NCBI RefSeq assembly: GCF_030817015.1
Contig: NZ_JAUSYS010000001.1
Span: 4,154,001-4,218,000, forward strand
Length of the DNA stretch: 64,000 nucleotides
Reading direction: 5' to 3'
Source of the DNA: Arthrobacter sp. V1I7
GTDB lineage: Bacteria > Actinomycetota > Actinomycetes > Actinomycetales > Micrococcaceae
The notes below the pieces were generated by a model. The model was not told the origin of the DNA. It saw only the letters and a list, made by a program, of their open reading frames with translations, and searched no databases. Made by a program: the position numbers and the translations under genes. This document shows positions 24,818 through 34,826 of this stretch, piece by piece; position 1 is the stretch's first letter, and every line of letters begins with the position of its first letter.

Positions 24818-25834
24818 ATGGCCACAACCGCCCAGACAGGCTCCCCGCACCCGGAAAGCAACCACCGGAAAACTTCGCAGCCGGACAGCACCCACGAAGT
24901 GCCGCCGGAGGCTGCCACCGCCGCATCCCCGAAACCGCCGATGAGGCCCGGCCAGATCAGCAGGCTCGGCATCGCCGCCGTCGTGGTCACCGTTGTGCTC
25001 TGGGCCTCCGCCTTCGTGGGGATCCGCGCAGTGGGTCCCAGCTTCTCCCCCGGCCCCCTGACGCTCGGCCGGCTGGCGATTGCCGCCGTCGTGCTGGGAC
25101 TCGTGGTGCTCCCTCAACTGAGGAAGAACCGAAAGCACAGCCCTCTGCCCAAGGGCCGCGAGTGGTGGCCGATCCTGGCCTACGGCGTCATGTGGTTTGG
25201 CGGCTACAACGTCGCCCTGAACGCCGCCGAACACCTCCTCGACGCGGGCACAGCCGCCCTGCTGATCAACGTCAATCCCATCCTCGTCGCGGTCATGGCC
25301 GGTCTCATCCTCAAGGAAGGCTTCCCGCGCTGGCTGATCATCGGCAGCCTGGTGGCCTTCGCCGGGGTCGCGGTGATTGCCCTCGGTTCCGGCCAGCGGT
25401 CGACGGCGGATGTCGCCGGCGTGCTGCTGTGCCTGCTCGCTGCTGCCCTCGCCGCGGTCAGCGTGATCGTGCAGAAACCCGTGCTGCGGAAATTCCCCGC
25501 AGCCCAGGCCACCTGGTTCGGCATCATGGTGGGCGCCGTCTGCTGCCTGCCCTTCAGCGGCCAGCTGCTCACCGAGCTCCAGGCCGCCCCCTTGCCCACC
25601 ACGCTCGGCCTGGTGTACCTCGGCGTCTTCCCGACCGCGATCGCCTTCACCACCTGGGCCTACGCCCTCTCCCTGATCGACGCGGGACGGCTCGCGGCCA
25701 CCACGTATCTGGTGCCCGGCACCACCATCCTGATCTCCTGGCTCGTACTGGGCGAGATTCCCACGATCTGGGGCCTGGTTGGCGGCGTCATCTGCCTGGC
25801 GGGCGTGGCGCTGACCCGGCGGCGGTCCCGCTAG
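24818..25834 (+). CDS. EamA/DMT-family transporter
   Basis: A 338-residue permease with about ten spans in two EamA repeats (VVVTVVLWASAFVGIRAVGP and, in the second half, VIVQKPVLRKFPAAQATWFG). The N-terminal 45 residues are polar and Pro/Thr-rich, not part of the fold. It ends LGEIPTIWGLVGGVICLAGV, the usual last helix. Drug/metabolite transporters of this type export small metabolites such as amino acids; the cargo is unknown. It lies downstream of the ArgP-like gene on the same strand. Confidence 0.88.
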   Translation: MATTAQTGSPHPESNHRKTSQPDSTHEVPPEAATAASPKPPMRPGQISRLGIAAVVVTVVLWASAFVGIRAVGPSFSPGPLTLGRLAIAAVVLGLVVLPQLRKNRKHSPLPKGREWWPILAYGVMWFGGYNVALNAAEHLLDAGTAALLINVNPILVAVMAGLILKEGFPRWLIIGSLVAFAGVAVIALGSGQRSTADVAGVLLCLLAAALAAVSVIVQKPVLRKFPAAQATWFGIMVGAVCCLPFSGQLLTELQAAPLPTTLGLVYLGVFPTAIAFTTWAYALSLIDAGRLAATTYLVPGTTILISWLVLGEIPTIWGLVGGVICLAGVALTRRRSR

Positions 25835-25880
25835 GCCACTCCTAGGGTTCGCGATCGGGGTTCGGCATTAGAGTTCAGCT

Positions 25881-26336
25881 ATGCCCGCTTCGCTGCCGCC
25901 CGGCCTCCCCATCGTCCCTTCCGACCCGGAGGACTGGGACCACACCGGCGTCGGCCAGGATCCGGGGCCGTTCCCGATGTCGGAATCCGACTTCGAGGCT
26001 GCGGTGAGCGACGCCCTGGACCGGATCCCGCCGGAGCTGGCGAAGACGATGAACAATGTGGCGATTTTCATCGAGGATGACTACACGCCGCAGCCGGGCG
26101 AGGACCCAGATACGGTGCTGCTGGGCCTCTACGAGGGTGTCCCGCTGACCGAAAGGGACTCGTGGTGGGATGCCGGCTCGCTGCCGGACCGCATCACCAT
26201 CTACCGCCTGCCCATCCTCGACATCTGCGCCTCCCGCGAGGACGTGATCGAGGAGGTCACGGTCACGGTGGTGCACGAGATTGCCCACCACTTCGGCATC
26301 ACCGACGAGCGCCTGCACGAGCTCGGCTGGGGATAG
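25881..26336 (+). CDS. Metallopeptidase-like zincin family protein (PF06262 type)
   Basis: A 151-residue protein. The zinc site is clear near the C-terminus: VVHEIAHHFGITDERLHELG contains HEIAH and a downstream acidic residue, as in minimal zincins. The body has FEAAVSDALDRIPPELAKTM and NNVAIFIEDDYTP, regular in this family. It is cytosolic, with no signal peptide. Members are widespread in actinobacteria with no proven substrate; some are thought to act in regulation. It is a single gene with its own short upstream gap. Confidence 0.88.
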   Translation: MPASLPPGLPIVPSDPEDWDHTGVGQDPGPFPMSESDFEAAVSDALDRIPPELAKTMNNVAIFIEDDYTPQPGEDPDTVLLGLYEGVPLTERDSWWDAGSLPDRITIYRLPILDICASREDVIEEVTVTVVHEIAHHFGITDERLHELGWG

Positions 26337-26441
26337 TCTCCTAAACATCCACTGGGGACAGCCTTGTAACCATGGGACCCGACCACAGCGACTCGCACGG
26401 CATCACGGCCGCCGGGACGCAGCGGAAGCTGCCCGGCTCCC

Positions 26442-27323
26442 TCAGGACAGCACGTCCTTGGTGATGAACCGGCCGTAGGCGAGCGCCCCGAAAAGTGCAA
26501 TGTAGCCGCCCTGCAGCAGGGCATTTGTCGCGAAAGAGTCCCAGGAAACCGGTTGGCGGAGCAGGTCCCCGAACTCCAGCCAGTAGTGGCTGAACAGCCA
26601 GGGATGCAGCCATTCCAGTTGCGGCAGGGCGTCCAGCACCTGCGAAACCACCGAGAGCACCACCGTGGCAGCCATCGCTCCCACGGGCACGTCCGTGAGG
26701 GTCGACATGAACAAGCCGATTGCCGAAAGCCCCAGCAACGAGACGGCGAGGTACGCGGCGATGAGCAGCAGCCGCACAAGCGCCTCGCCCGTCCCGATGG
26801 AGTCACCCGACAGCAGCGTCACCGGTCCAACCGGGAAAAGCAGGGCGCCGACTCCCGCCCCGACCAGAGCCACCACCAGCGGTGCCGCGACGGCGAACAC
26901 CACGGCGCCCGCGTACTTCACGAGCAGCAACCGGACACGGCCGGCGGGCGCCGCGAGCAGGTAGCGGAGGGTCCCCATCCCCGCCTCGCCGGCCACGGTG
27001 TCCCCGGCCACCACGCCCACGGTCAGCGGGAGGAACAGGGGAACGGAGACGAGCATGGCGGTGAGCCCGACGAACAGCCCGTTCTGTGTGACCCGGTCCA
27101 GGAAGGCAGGGCCGCGGCCCGCCGGCACGGGGGACGAGAGCCGCACCGCGACGGCGATCAGGATCGGGATGGCGGCCAGCGCGCAGAGCATCGCCCAGGT
27201 CCTGCGGCGCCGGAACATCACACCGAGTTCGGACCCCAGCAGAGCGGCGGCCCGGGGGCGGACCGCGGCTCCCCGGGAGGACCCGCCGGACAAGTTTTCG
27301 CCGTCTAAGGATTCACTGGACAA
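26442..27323 (-). CDS. ABC-2 type transporter permease
   Basis: A 293-residue protein with six or more spans: RTWAMLCALAAIPILIAVAV, NGLFVGLTAMLVSVPLFLPL, VVFAVAAPLVVALVGAGVGA, and others. GDTVAGEAGMGTLRYLLAAPAGR after the second span is the coupling-loop pattern of ABC-2 permeases. The start is probably TTG 27323, which overlaps the ATPase stop by 11 bp and has a GGGGAGGG site. It forms an exporter with the ATPase encoded just upstream. Confidence 0.85.
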   Translation of the reverse strand: MSSESLDGENLSGGSSRGAAVRPRAAALLGSELGVMFRRRRTWAMLCALAAIPILIAVAVRLSSPVPAGRGPAFLDRVTQNGLFVGLTAMLVSVPLFLPLTVGVVAGDTVAGEAGMGTLRYLLAAPAGRVRLLLVKYAGAVVFAVAAPLVVALVGAGVGALLFPVGPVTLLSGDSIGTGEALVRLLLIAAYLAVSLLGLSAIGLFMSTLTDVPVGAMAATVVLSVVSQVLDALPQLEWLHPWLFSHYWLEFGDLLRQPVSWDSFATNALLQGGYIALFGALAYGRFITKDVLS

Positions 27324-28359
27324 CGTCGAAGCCCTCCCCGGTCAACGCCACAAAACGTTCCTCGAGGCTGGCCTGTTCGGTCGCAAAGCCGCGGACCCGG
27401 ACGCCGGCCGCCACCAGGGCGGCCACCACCGTCTCGGGTTCCACGCCGCCGTCGGAATCCCCGGCCGGCAGCGGGGCGAAAAGCACCCTGCCCTCCCGCG
27501 TGGAGCCGCTGCCCGGCGTTCCTGGGCTGGAACTTGTGCCGGCGAAGCTGCCGCCGGCGAAGCTGCTGCCGTCGCCGCCGTTGACGGTCAAACCGAGGCC
27601 GGCCAGGACCTGGACCGCTGCTCCGGCGTCGGGGGTCAGTACCCGGATCCGCGCCTGCCCTGCCTGTCGCAGCTCCTCGAGGGTTCCCTGTGCCACCAGC
27701 CGGCCGGCACTCATAATGGCCGCGTGGGTGCAGATCTGTTCCACCTCGGCCAGCAGATGGCTGGAGACGAACACTGTGGCGCCGTCCGCCGCGAGCGAGC
27801 GCACCAGGCTTCGGACCTCGCGGGTTCCCTGCGGATCGAGGCCATTAGTGGGCTCGTCCAGGACCAGGAGCTCGCGGGGAGCCAGCAGGGCGTTGGCGAT
27901 GCCGAGCCGTTGCTTCATGCCCAGGGAGTAGGCCCGGACCTTCTTTTCACTGGCATGGCTCAGGCCCACCCGCTCCAGTGCTGACCGGACCCGTGCTTTC
28001 CGCGTGGTGGCGGCCCCATACGGGTCCGCGGCGTCGAAGCGGTGCAGGTTGGCGGTGCCGGACAGAAACGGGTAGAACGCCGGCCCCTCAACCAGGGCAC
28101 CCACCCGGGGCAGCACCTCATGCAGGTGCCGGGGCATCTCCTGGCCCAGCAGGCGCACCGAGCCTCCCGTGGCTGCGGCGAGCCCCAGCATGAGCCGGAT
28201 CGTGGTGGTTTTGCCCGAGCCGTTGGGTCCCAGAAAGCCAAAGACCGAGCCTCTTGGCACGGCCAGGTCGACGCCGTCGACGGCCAATTGGTGGCCGAAC
28301 CGTTTGCTGAGGCCGCGCGTCTCGATGCTCAGTTCAGCATCCGGCACGACGGCGGTCAC
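27313..28359 (-). CDS. ABC exporter ATP-binding protein
   Basis: A 348-residue ATPase of the CcmA/DrrA-like class: Walker A GPNGSGKTT, signature YSLGMKQRLGIANAL, Walker B LLVLDEPTNGLDPQGTREV, and His in FVSSHLLAEVEQI. The C-terminal 100 residues are longer than usual and include a Gly/Ser-rich insert (GGDGSSFAGGSFAGTSSS) ahead of a final alpha/beta part. Start is GTG 28359. It drives the ABC-2 permease that follows. A LolA-like gene 42 bp upstream completes a three-gene unit. Confidence 0.9.
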   Translation of the reverse strand: MTAVVPDAELSIETRGLSKRFGHQLAVDGVDLAVPRGSVFGFLGPNGSGKTTTIRLMLGLAAATGGSVRLLGQEMPRHLHEVLPRVGALVEGPAFYPFLSGTANLHRFDAADPYGAATTRKARVRSALERVGLSHASEKKVRAYSLGMKQRLGIANALLAPRELLVLDEPTNGLDPQGTREVRSLVRSLAADGATVFVSSHLLAEVEQICTHAAIMSAGRLVAQGTLEELRQAGQARIRVLTPDAGAAVQVLAGLGLTVNGGDGSSFAGGSFAGTSSSPGTPGSGSTREGRVLFAPLPAGDSDGGVEPETVVAALVAAGVRVRGFATEQASLEERFVALTGEGFDVVQ

Positions 28360-28401
28360 CGGGCCGCCGCACTGCCGTCACCGCGCGCCGCCACCGCCCG
28401 C

Positions 28402-29529
28402 TCAGCCCTCTGCGGCGGCGGACTGGAGCCGTTCCAAAGGCACGGAACCGGCGAAGCTGCGCCCGTCGTCGAGGATCAGGACGTTCACGAGCGCGGTGGA
28501 CAGGAGCTTGCCGCCCGGGACCGCAACGGCCGCCTGCTCAAGCAGCGCGCTCGCGCCGGCTCCGGACCCGCCGGGGAGTCCGCGGTCCGTCGACGGCGGG
28601 GCGGCCGACGTGGCATCCGGCAGCCCCGCACCGGACGGGAGTTCGATCACGGATTCCCAGCCGGTGCCGGTAACGGAGGGATGCTCACCCTGCGGCGAGT
28701 GGCGCTTGGACGACGGCGGCACGGAGCCTTCCAGTCTGCGCTCCGGAACCGGGATTTCCTCGACGGTAGCCCCTGGAGGCGGACTGAACTCGAAGACGGA
28801 CGCGTCCGGGGCGTCGAGCGAGAGGCTTGTGAACGCGACCCGGAAGGCCGGTTCGGCCTGTCCACGCGCCTTCAGTTCGACGCCGAGCGGCAATCCGCTC
28901 TCCCCGTCAACGGAGATAGCGATGGAACCCATCAGAGTGACGGTGGACCTGGGCGTGAGCACAAGGTTGTACGCGGCCCGCCCGGCCACCCGGACGTCCG
29001 CGCCCACCGTCACATCCGAAGTCTCATCGAGTTTGGCCAGCAGAGTATCGGCCAGTTCCGCCGGGGTCCGCACGCTGCCTGGACCCGTCCGCTGGCGTTC
29101 GGTGCCCGCCGGCAACTGGGCGTGGGCGGCGGTGTTGTCCCTGGAATTGTAGAACCACAGCTCATTGCCGCGCTTGACGGCATTGCGCTCCGCCATCCGG
29201 TCCATCACCTGGATACGGGCATTCTCCGGCCCGTCGAGGTAAACGCGGGCAGTGTGCGGGCCGGAGAGCAGCTCCAACCACGCGGTGTCCGGGGGACCGG
29301 CATCCGGTCCGGCCTTCGGCAGCTGCGGCAGGCCGAGCTCAGACGTCTGCTCCAGCGTTCCGGAGAGGGACTTCTCCTGGTGCTGGGCGATCATCGCCAA
29401 TACTTCCTGCGCCGTCTTGGCCGGCAGCGGGTCACCGGCGCTCGCCGGCATCGAGCCCACCAGCACACCCCCCGCGATCACGGCGGGGACGGCCACAGCC
29501 GGGACCCAGCGCAGCCATTTGCGGGTCAC
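28402..29529 (-). CDS. LolA-like secreted/anchored lipoprotein-sorting-fold protein
   Basis: A 375-residue protein. The N-terminus (VTRKWLRWVPAVAVPAVIAG, GVLVGSMPASA) is a signal peptide or anchor with an AxA-like site. The rest reads as a LolA/LppX-like fold: SLSGTLEQTSELGLPQL, ARVYLDGPENARIQVMDRMA, ELWFYNSRDNTAAHAQLPAG, AYNLVLTPRSTV, ISVDGESGLPLGVELKARGQ. In actinobacteria such proteins bind lipids or sense envelope state. GTG 29529 was chosen for its GGAG site and the signal that follows directly. It heads the operon with the ABC exporter, which suggests a lipid-handling system. Confidence 0.75.
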   Translation of the reverse strand: MTRKWLRWVPAVAVPAVIAGGVLVGSMPASAGDPLPAKTAQEVLAMIAQHQEKSLSGTLEQTSELGLPQLPKAGPDAGPPDTAWLELLSGPHTARVYLDGPENARIQVMDRMAERNAVKRGNELWFYNSRDNTAAHAQLPAGTERQRTGPGSVRTPAELADTLLAKLDETSDVTVGADVRVAGRAAYNLVLTPRSTVTLMGSIAISVDGESGLPLGVELKARGQAEPAFRVAFTSLSLDAPDASVFEFSPPPGATVEEIPVPERRLEGSVPPSSKRHSPQGEHPSVTGTGWESVIELPSGAGLPDATSAAPPSTDRGLPGGSGAGASALLEQAAVAVPGGKLLSTALVNVLILDDGRSFAGSVPLERLQSAAAEG

Positions 29530-29648
29530 CGGGACCGCGCTCCATCGTTGCAGCTCATGATCCAACAGTACGCCCGGAAGATGCCGGGGGCACCCCGGAA
29601 CGGGACATGGCTCCGGCGAGGGCGGGCCTGGCTCCGGCGAGGGCGCTG

Positions 29649-30365
29649 CTACTCCAGCACCGAGAGGGTCAGCTCGACGGCCCCCAGCAGGAGCGTCAGG
29701 ACGGACGTGCCGAGCCCGGCGACGAGCAACAGTCCGGGATGGGCGAGCCCGAGCACCACCCGTCTGAGCCGCGGCCTGCTGCGCAGGAACTTTTTCGGGA
29801 CCCGGGCTCCGGCCGGATCCTGCTGCCAGCCGCGGAGCCGCCGGAGAAACCAGGCGCAGCGGATGATGAAAGCCAGCCACAACACGGAGACCACAAGGGG
29901 AATTGCGGCCAGCAGCAGGTTGAACCCCAGGGAGGTGACCTCCCGCTCCGAGGCGCCGGCGAGCGACTGGATGGTCGTCGAGACGGAGGCACTCATGACC
30001 ACCGAGAGGCCCCAGACCAGGAACGCCGCTATCAGGGCCAGGAAGCGGACAAAGAAGTGTCCCAGTACCGAATCCCGTCGCGGCTTCAGGAAGCGCCGCG
30101 GCGTGGCCTGGAGCAGGGTGAGGCTTGCCAGCAGGGTGGGAAGCGCGGCCATGCCCACCAGGACATACCAGGACCAGCCCGCCAGGTCGACGAATTCATC
30201 GGCGACGATCAACGCGCTCCAGAATGCGGCCCAGACCCAGCCTGCTGTGAGCGGACGCCGCACCAGCCACTCCGGCAGCCAGGCGTCGTCGATGTCCGGC
30301 CGCGCCAGCGAAAGGGTCGCGGCCTCGGCCGGCGTCCGGCTGTCCGGGCCGCGCTCTTCACTCAT
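29649..30365 (-). CDS. Hypothetical integral membrane protein
   Basis: A 238-residue protein with about five spans: WVWAAFWSALIVADEFVDLA, WYVLVGMAALPTLLASLTLL, VRFLALIAAFLVWGLSVVMS, LLLAAIPLVVSVLWLAFIIR, and LLLVAGLGTSVLTLLLGAVE. A basic cytosolic stretch (KKFLRSRPRLRRVV) lies between the last two. I do not recognise a family or active site. It is on the same strand as the LolA/ABC operon, 119 bp upstream of it, and may be transcribed with it. Confidence 0.7.
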   Translation of the reverse strand: MSEERGPDSRTPAEAATLSLARPDIDDAWLPEWLVRRPLTAGWVWAAFWSALIVADEFVDLAGWSWYVLVGMAALPTLLASLTLLQATPRRFLKPRRDSVLGHFFVRFLALIAAFLVWGLSVVMSASVSTTIQSLAGASEREVTSLGFNLLLAAIPLVVSVLWLAFIIRCAWFLRRLRGWQQDPAGARVPKKFLRSRPRLRRVVLGLAHPGLLLVAGLGTSVLTLLLGAVELTLSVLE

Positions 30366-30466
30366 GGCCCAACTGTAGCGAGCGCAGGCGCCTGCAGGGG
30401 CCCAGAGACGCCTGCAGGGCCCTCGGGCATCGGCTGAGTTGGGTCTGCCGGCGCCTAGGTGCCGGC

Positions 30467-33287
30467 TCAGTCCAGGGTCACCGTGCCCGGCTCAGGCGGC
30501 GTCACGGTGCCGGCGGCGCCGTCGACGGTGATGCTCTGCCCGGTGCGGATCCGGGCGGTGGCGTCCGGGACGCCGACCACCGCGGGAATTCCGTATTCTC
30601 GGGCAACAACGGCTCCGTGGGAGTTGGGCCCGCCCATCTCCATGACCAGCCCGCCGGCAGTGAGGAACAGGGGCGTCCAGCCCGGGTCCGTGGACGGCGC
30701 CACGAGGATTTCGCCCGGTTCCAGGCGCGCCCCCTGCGGGTCCAGGATCACGCGGGCCCGGGCCGTGACCGTGCCCGCTGACGCCGGCGCGCCGGTCAGG
30801 GTTCCCTCGGCCACGCCGTCTCCGCCGGCACCGGCGCCTGCTGTTGCGCCTGCTGTCCCGGCTGCTGTCCCGGCTGCTGTTGCGGCTGCGCGGGTCGGCA
30901 GCGCCTCGGGCTCGGTACCGTCCGACAGCAGCACCCGGGGAATGTGACGCCGGCCCAGCTCCTCTGCGTAGGCGTTGCGACGCTGCTCCCACGACGCCAT
31001 GAAAAGGCCGGCCGCCGAGTCCGGCCCGGGCCTCTGCGAGATCCAGGAAGAAGACATCATCGGCGGCTCCAATGCGGCCCAGCGCCACCAGCTCCGCCCC
31101 GACCTGGGCGAGCTGCTCCCGCACCGCAGCCAGGGCCTCTACGATGTGGTACTTCGGCAGTTCACGCAGTCCGGCGAGCAGGCGGGTCCGTTTCAACGCG
31201 GCACGCACCAGCGCGCCCCGCAGCCGGCTCCGTTCCCGGGCCACCGTGGCGAGCCTGTCCACATGTTCCTCCGCCGCGCGCGCCGCCTTGCGGAACTGCC
31301 GGTCCGGGGCCAGGAGGGGATCGTCCAACCGCAGATAGTTCGCCAGGACGCCGAGGATGTGGGAGGGGTCCTCGGACCAGCGGGGCATCCCGAGGTCAAT
31401 TTCGGCCACGGCCCGGTGCCCGTAGCGGCTTAGGAAGCCGGCGAGCCCGGACTGCACGACGACGGGAAGCTCGCGCGCGCGGTAGCGGCGGGCCAGTTCC
31501 GGAACCGCGGTGTCGGTGAATACGGTGGCGGACCCGGCGTCGGCCCGGATGGCGGCGGCGAGCTGCCAGAGGGCCAGATCCATCTCGGTGGTGACGTTGT
31601 TCGGCAGCCCCCGCAGGACGGCCTGCAGCTCGCCCGGTTCGGCGCGGCGGCCGAGCATCTTGCCGGCGGCGGCCAGCAGGGCGAACCCGAGGGCGGGAAG
31701 GGGAACGATGTTGGGGACGACCGGGAACAGTTCCCGGCCCAGAATGCGCTCGGCGTGGTCCAGCCGCTGCACGGGCGTGGCGTCTGCCGGCACTGCAAGG
31801 GCCGCCCTGAACCGCGCGCCGAACCGTTCGACGTGGCGCAGGGCCGCCTCGGGGGAGACCAAAGCGCGGAGCAGCGACTCCGGGACCCGGCCGCGGGCGG
31901 CGACCGGAAGGATGTGCTTCAGGACCGGCCAGGGCGACCTGATCGCGACGGAGAACCTGGGATCGTCGAAGAGCCGGCGAAGCACCGCCGCGGAGCGCGC
32001 CTCCATCATGTCGAAAACCCGCGGAATAACCGCGCGGCCCGTGGAGCTGCGGGCCACGGGTGTCAGGTCAAAAAAGATGCGCTGCCCCGCCTGGACATAG
32101 GGGGAAGGGCCGGCGGACGGTTCGGGGACGTCAAAACGTGCCGCCTGCGCCATGGAGGAGGCAATCCGCCGGAAGCCCGCGAGCCCCATGGGTGTCAGCG
32201 GGCGGGTGAGGCCCTGGGCGAGGCTGAGACACAGGTAGACCCGTGGGCCGTCCCCGGAAGGCGGCTTCTCCGGGAGCGGGTAGAGCGTGGTGATGGGCCG
32301 GGACTGGGTCAGCCAGGCCGTGCCTTCCTGGTCGATGGCCCATTCGAGGTCCTGCGGCGAGCCGAAATGGACCTCCGCGCGGCGGCCCAGCAGTTCCAGC
32401 GCGGCCAGCTGGCTGTCGGTCAGGCAGGGCGCGGACACCCCGGCGGCCCGTTCGATCCGTTCGGTTCCCCCGCCGGGCAGGGGCCGGATGGCCACGGCTT
32501 TGCTCCCGATCCGGCGTTCCAGAATTCTTCGCGTTGCGCCGTCCACGACGAAGTGGTCCGGGTTCACGGCCCCGGAAACGACCGCCTCACCGAGGCCCGG
32601 GCTGGCATCAATGACCGCCTCATGCCGTCTCCCGGTGACCGGGTTCGCGGTGAAAAGCACTCCGGCGACGGCGGCGTCGACCATCCGCTGGACCACGACT
32701 GCCAGCGCCACGGTCGAGGGGCTGATCCCGTGGGTGGCGCGGTAGCTCACCGCCCGGTCCGTCCACAGCGAGGCCCAGCACCGGCGGACGGCGGCGAGCA
32801 CGGCTTCAGCGCCGACCACGTTCAGGAAGGTGTCCTGCTGCCCGGCGAAACTGGCGAACGGCAGGTCCTCGGCCGTCGCGGAGGACCGCACGGCAACCGG
32901 GACGTCCGTGCCGAGGGCCGTGTAGGAGGCCGTGACCGCATCGGCGATCCCCGCCGGAACGGCAGCGCCAAGGGCCAGGCCGCGGGCGGACGCGGCCAGC
33001 CCGGCCAGCGCAGGGAGATCATCGGTTGCGGTCGCAGCGAGTCCGCGGTGGACCTGCTCGAGTCCCGTGGGCGCCATCGCCTCCCGGTAAGCCTTGGTTG
33101 TCACGCAGAACCCGGCCGGCACCGGCAGTCCGGCGCATAGCAACTCGCCCAGGTTCGCTGCCTTTCCGCCGACCTCGGCAAGCATGTCCTTGCCGACCAG
33201 CTCCAGCCCGAGCACCAGCCGGTGCTGCGGCTCCGGCCGGTGCGGAGGCTCACGCCGCCGCGAATCCGTGCTGCGGAGCCGCTCCAC
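30467..33287 (-). pseudogene. PEP synthase/rifampin-phosphotransferase-like protein, frameshifted
   Basis: The first frame (from GTG 33287, GGGAGG upstream) gives the PPDK N-terminal ATP-grasp domain: EVGGKAANLGELL, VRSSATAEDLPFASFAGQQD. A long middle region follows, ending in DDVFFLDLAEARAGL. Near 30988-30990 (a CCC run on the plus strand) one extra base shifts the frame. In the other frame the protein continues with EQRRNAYAEELGRRHIPRVL, an Ala/Gly-rich linker, and the swivelling phosphohistidine domain (EMGGPNSHGAVVAREYGIPA). The three-part order and DPGWTPLF resemble rifampin phosphotransferases as well as PEP synthases. Full length would be about 940 residues. As written, the translated product lacks the catalytic His. 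Confidence 0.8.
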
Positions 33288-33325
33288 GGGCCGGCCTCCC
33301 TTCGGCGCGGAGGATTACGGGCCTG

Positions 33326-34357
33326 TCAGCGGCCCAGGATGGGGCCGAAGGAGGCCCGGTCCGCCAGCCGCGGATCGTCCCGGTCGGGGACCACCAGAAC
33401 CGGGCCTTTGGCGTGGTGCAGGATGCCGTCCGACGTCGACCCGAGCAGCATTCCCGTGAACCCGCCGCGGCCGCGGGTTCCGACGACCACGAGTTCGACG
33501 TGTCGGCTGGCCTCAACGAGGATGTCCACCGGGGAGCCGTCCACGAGCTGGGTCTCCACCGTCAGCCGGGGAAAGTGGCTCTTGAGCCAGGCCACGCCGG
33601 CGTCGAGCTGGACCTTGATGTCGGCGAAGAGTGCTTCCCGGTCCATCGGGGCGGGAACCCAGGCGAGCGATCCGTTGTACTGGGGTACGGCGCAGACCAG
33701 CCGGAGCGGTGCCGAGAACCGCTCGGCCTGGGCGGCCGCCTCCAGCACAGCCACGCGGGCCTGTTCGGAGCCGTCGACCCCCACGACCACCACGTTCTCG
33801 ATCGGCTGGTGCCCGGACTTCGCCCGTTCGGCCAGGATGTGTTTGTCGTCGGTGGTTTCACCGAGCCGGTCGGCGCAGATCAGCGGGACGGTGACCGTGG
33901 GGCATTTCGCATGGGCGGGCAAGGCGCTGCTGACGGAACCGAGCAGCCGGCCCACGAAACCGCCGCGCCCGCGGGTTCCGAAGACGAGGAGTTCGGCGGT
34001 CTCGGACATTTCCAGGAGCACACCGGATGCATCGCCGTTTTCGACGGAGGCGTCGACGTCGATGTTGTAGCCGGCGACCTTGTCCAGCGCCTGCTTCAGG
34101 ATGGCTTCCGCACCTTCGCGAATCACCGAATCGTCCACCGTGGCGTAACCGCCGTCGAGCCCGGAAGCGGCGAAGATCGGGACGGAGTAGGCGGTCACAA
34201 TGTGCAAGGGACGCTGGCGGCGTTCAGCCTCACGGGCAGCCCACACGAGGGCGCAGTGGCTGTGGTCCGAACCGTCCACGCCGACCACGATCCCCCGGGG
34301 AGCGGAAGGTCCCCGGGTTTCCCCTGCCGGATCCGGATGAACCTGTTCTCGGCCCAT
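33326..34357 (-). CDS. Universal stress protein, two UspA domains
   Basis: A 343-residue tandem UspA protein. Domain 1 starts GIVVGVDGSDHSHCALVWAA and ends with the ATP motif GTRGRGGFVGRLLGSVSSAL. Domain 2 starts VVVVGVDGSEQARVAVLEAA and ends GTRGRGGFTGMLLGSTSDGI. Both carry the G-2x-G-9x-G(S/T) ATP-binding signature, so ATP binding is expected. It is 38 bp upstream of the PEP-synthase-like gene on the same strand, a pairing seen in actinobacterial starvation or low-oxygen gene sets (inference). Confidence 0.92.
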   Translation of the reverse strand: MGREQVHPDPAGETRGPSAPRGIVVGVDGSDHSHCALVWAAREAERRQRPLHIVTAYSVPIFAASGLDGGYATVDDSVIREGAEAILKQALDKVAGYNIDVDASVENGDASGVLLEMSETAELLVFGTRGRGGFVGRLLGSVSSALPAHAKCPTVTVPLICADRLGETTDDKHILAERAKSGHQPIENVVVVGVDGSEQARVAVLEAAAQAERFSAPLRLVCAVPQYNGSLAWVPAPMDREALFADIKVQLDAGVAWLKSHFPRLTVETQLVDGSPVDILVEASRHVELVVVGTRGRGGFTGMLLGSTSDGILHHAKGPVLVVPDRDDPRLADRASFGPILGR

Positions 34358-34826
34358 GGGTCCGCCTCCTCGCGATTCTTGCCTGATGTTGCCGCTATTC
34401 TGCCAGAGGTATCGGCGCGCATTGTCCGCATGCGCCGATCAACGGCGTCGAGGTCCGGATGCAGCAGGCAACAACCCCTGTTTTCCCAACTATTCTCGGT
34501 TAATCGGCAACTGGCAAGCATGCCGACGGGCTCCCGTGCGGACGGGCCAGGCAAAGGTTTTACCCAGTGTTAACATCCCATCCGGCGGGGCGGAAAGCCG
34601 CGGTTTTGCAGTCCCCACCCGGGCCGGAACCACCGGAACGGCTGATCCGGGGCATGTTCGGCGGGCCCTATCCATGGCCGGGAATCTTAGGTAGTCTACG
34701 AGGCATCGCTGAACCGAGACACTAGTTTCAGAACGCGGCTCCGCACGGGGCCGGTATCCGGATCGGTCAACGAAATGCGTCGGCGTATTGCCCCACTGCG
34801 GGCACCATTGGAGAAAGGACACTGTA
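34358..34826. other. Intergenic region between divergent Usp and flavoprotein genes
   Basis: About 470 bp without a supported gene; reading frames on both strands show no family features. It holds the promoters of two divergent genes. A TTAGGTAGTCTACGAGG stretch at 34687-34703 could be a -10 area for the rightward gene, which has an AGAAAGGA ribosome site at 34813-34820. No RNA structure is evident. Confidence 0.45.

Noticed and set aside
30386..30423. Two copies of GCCTGCAGGG about 20 bp apart upstream of the hypothetical membrane protein gene
   Set aside because: Only two short imperfect units; too little to call a functional repeat.
33287..33325. A rifamycin-associated element in front of the PEP-synthase/RPH-like gene
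   Set aside because: The gap is only 38 bp to the Usp gene and no such inverted repeat is visible; the gene looks co-transcribed with Usp.
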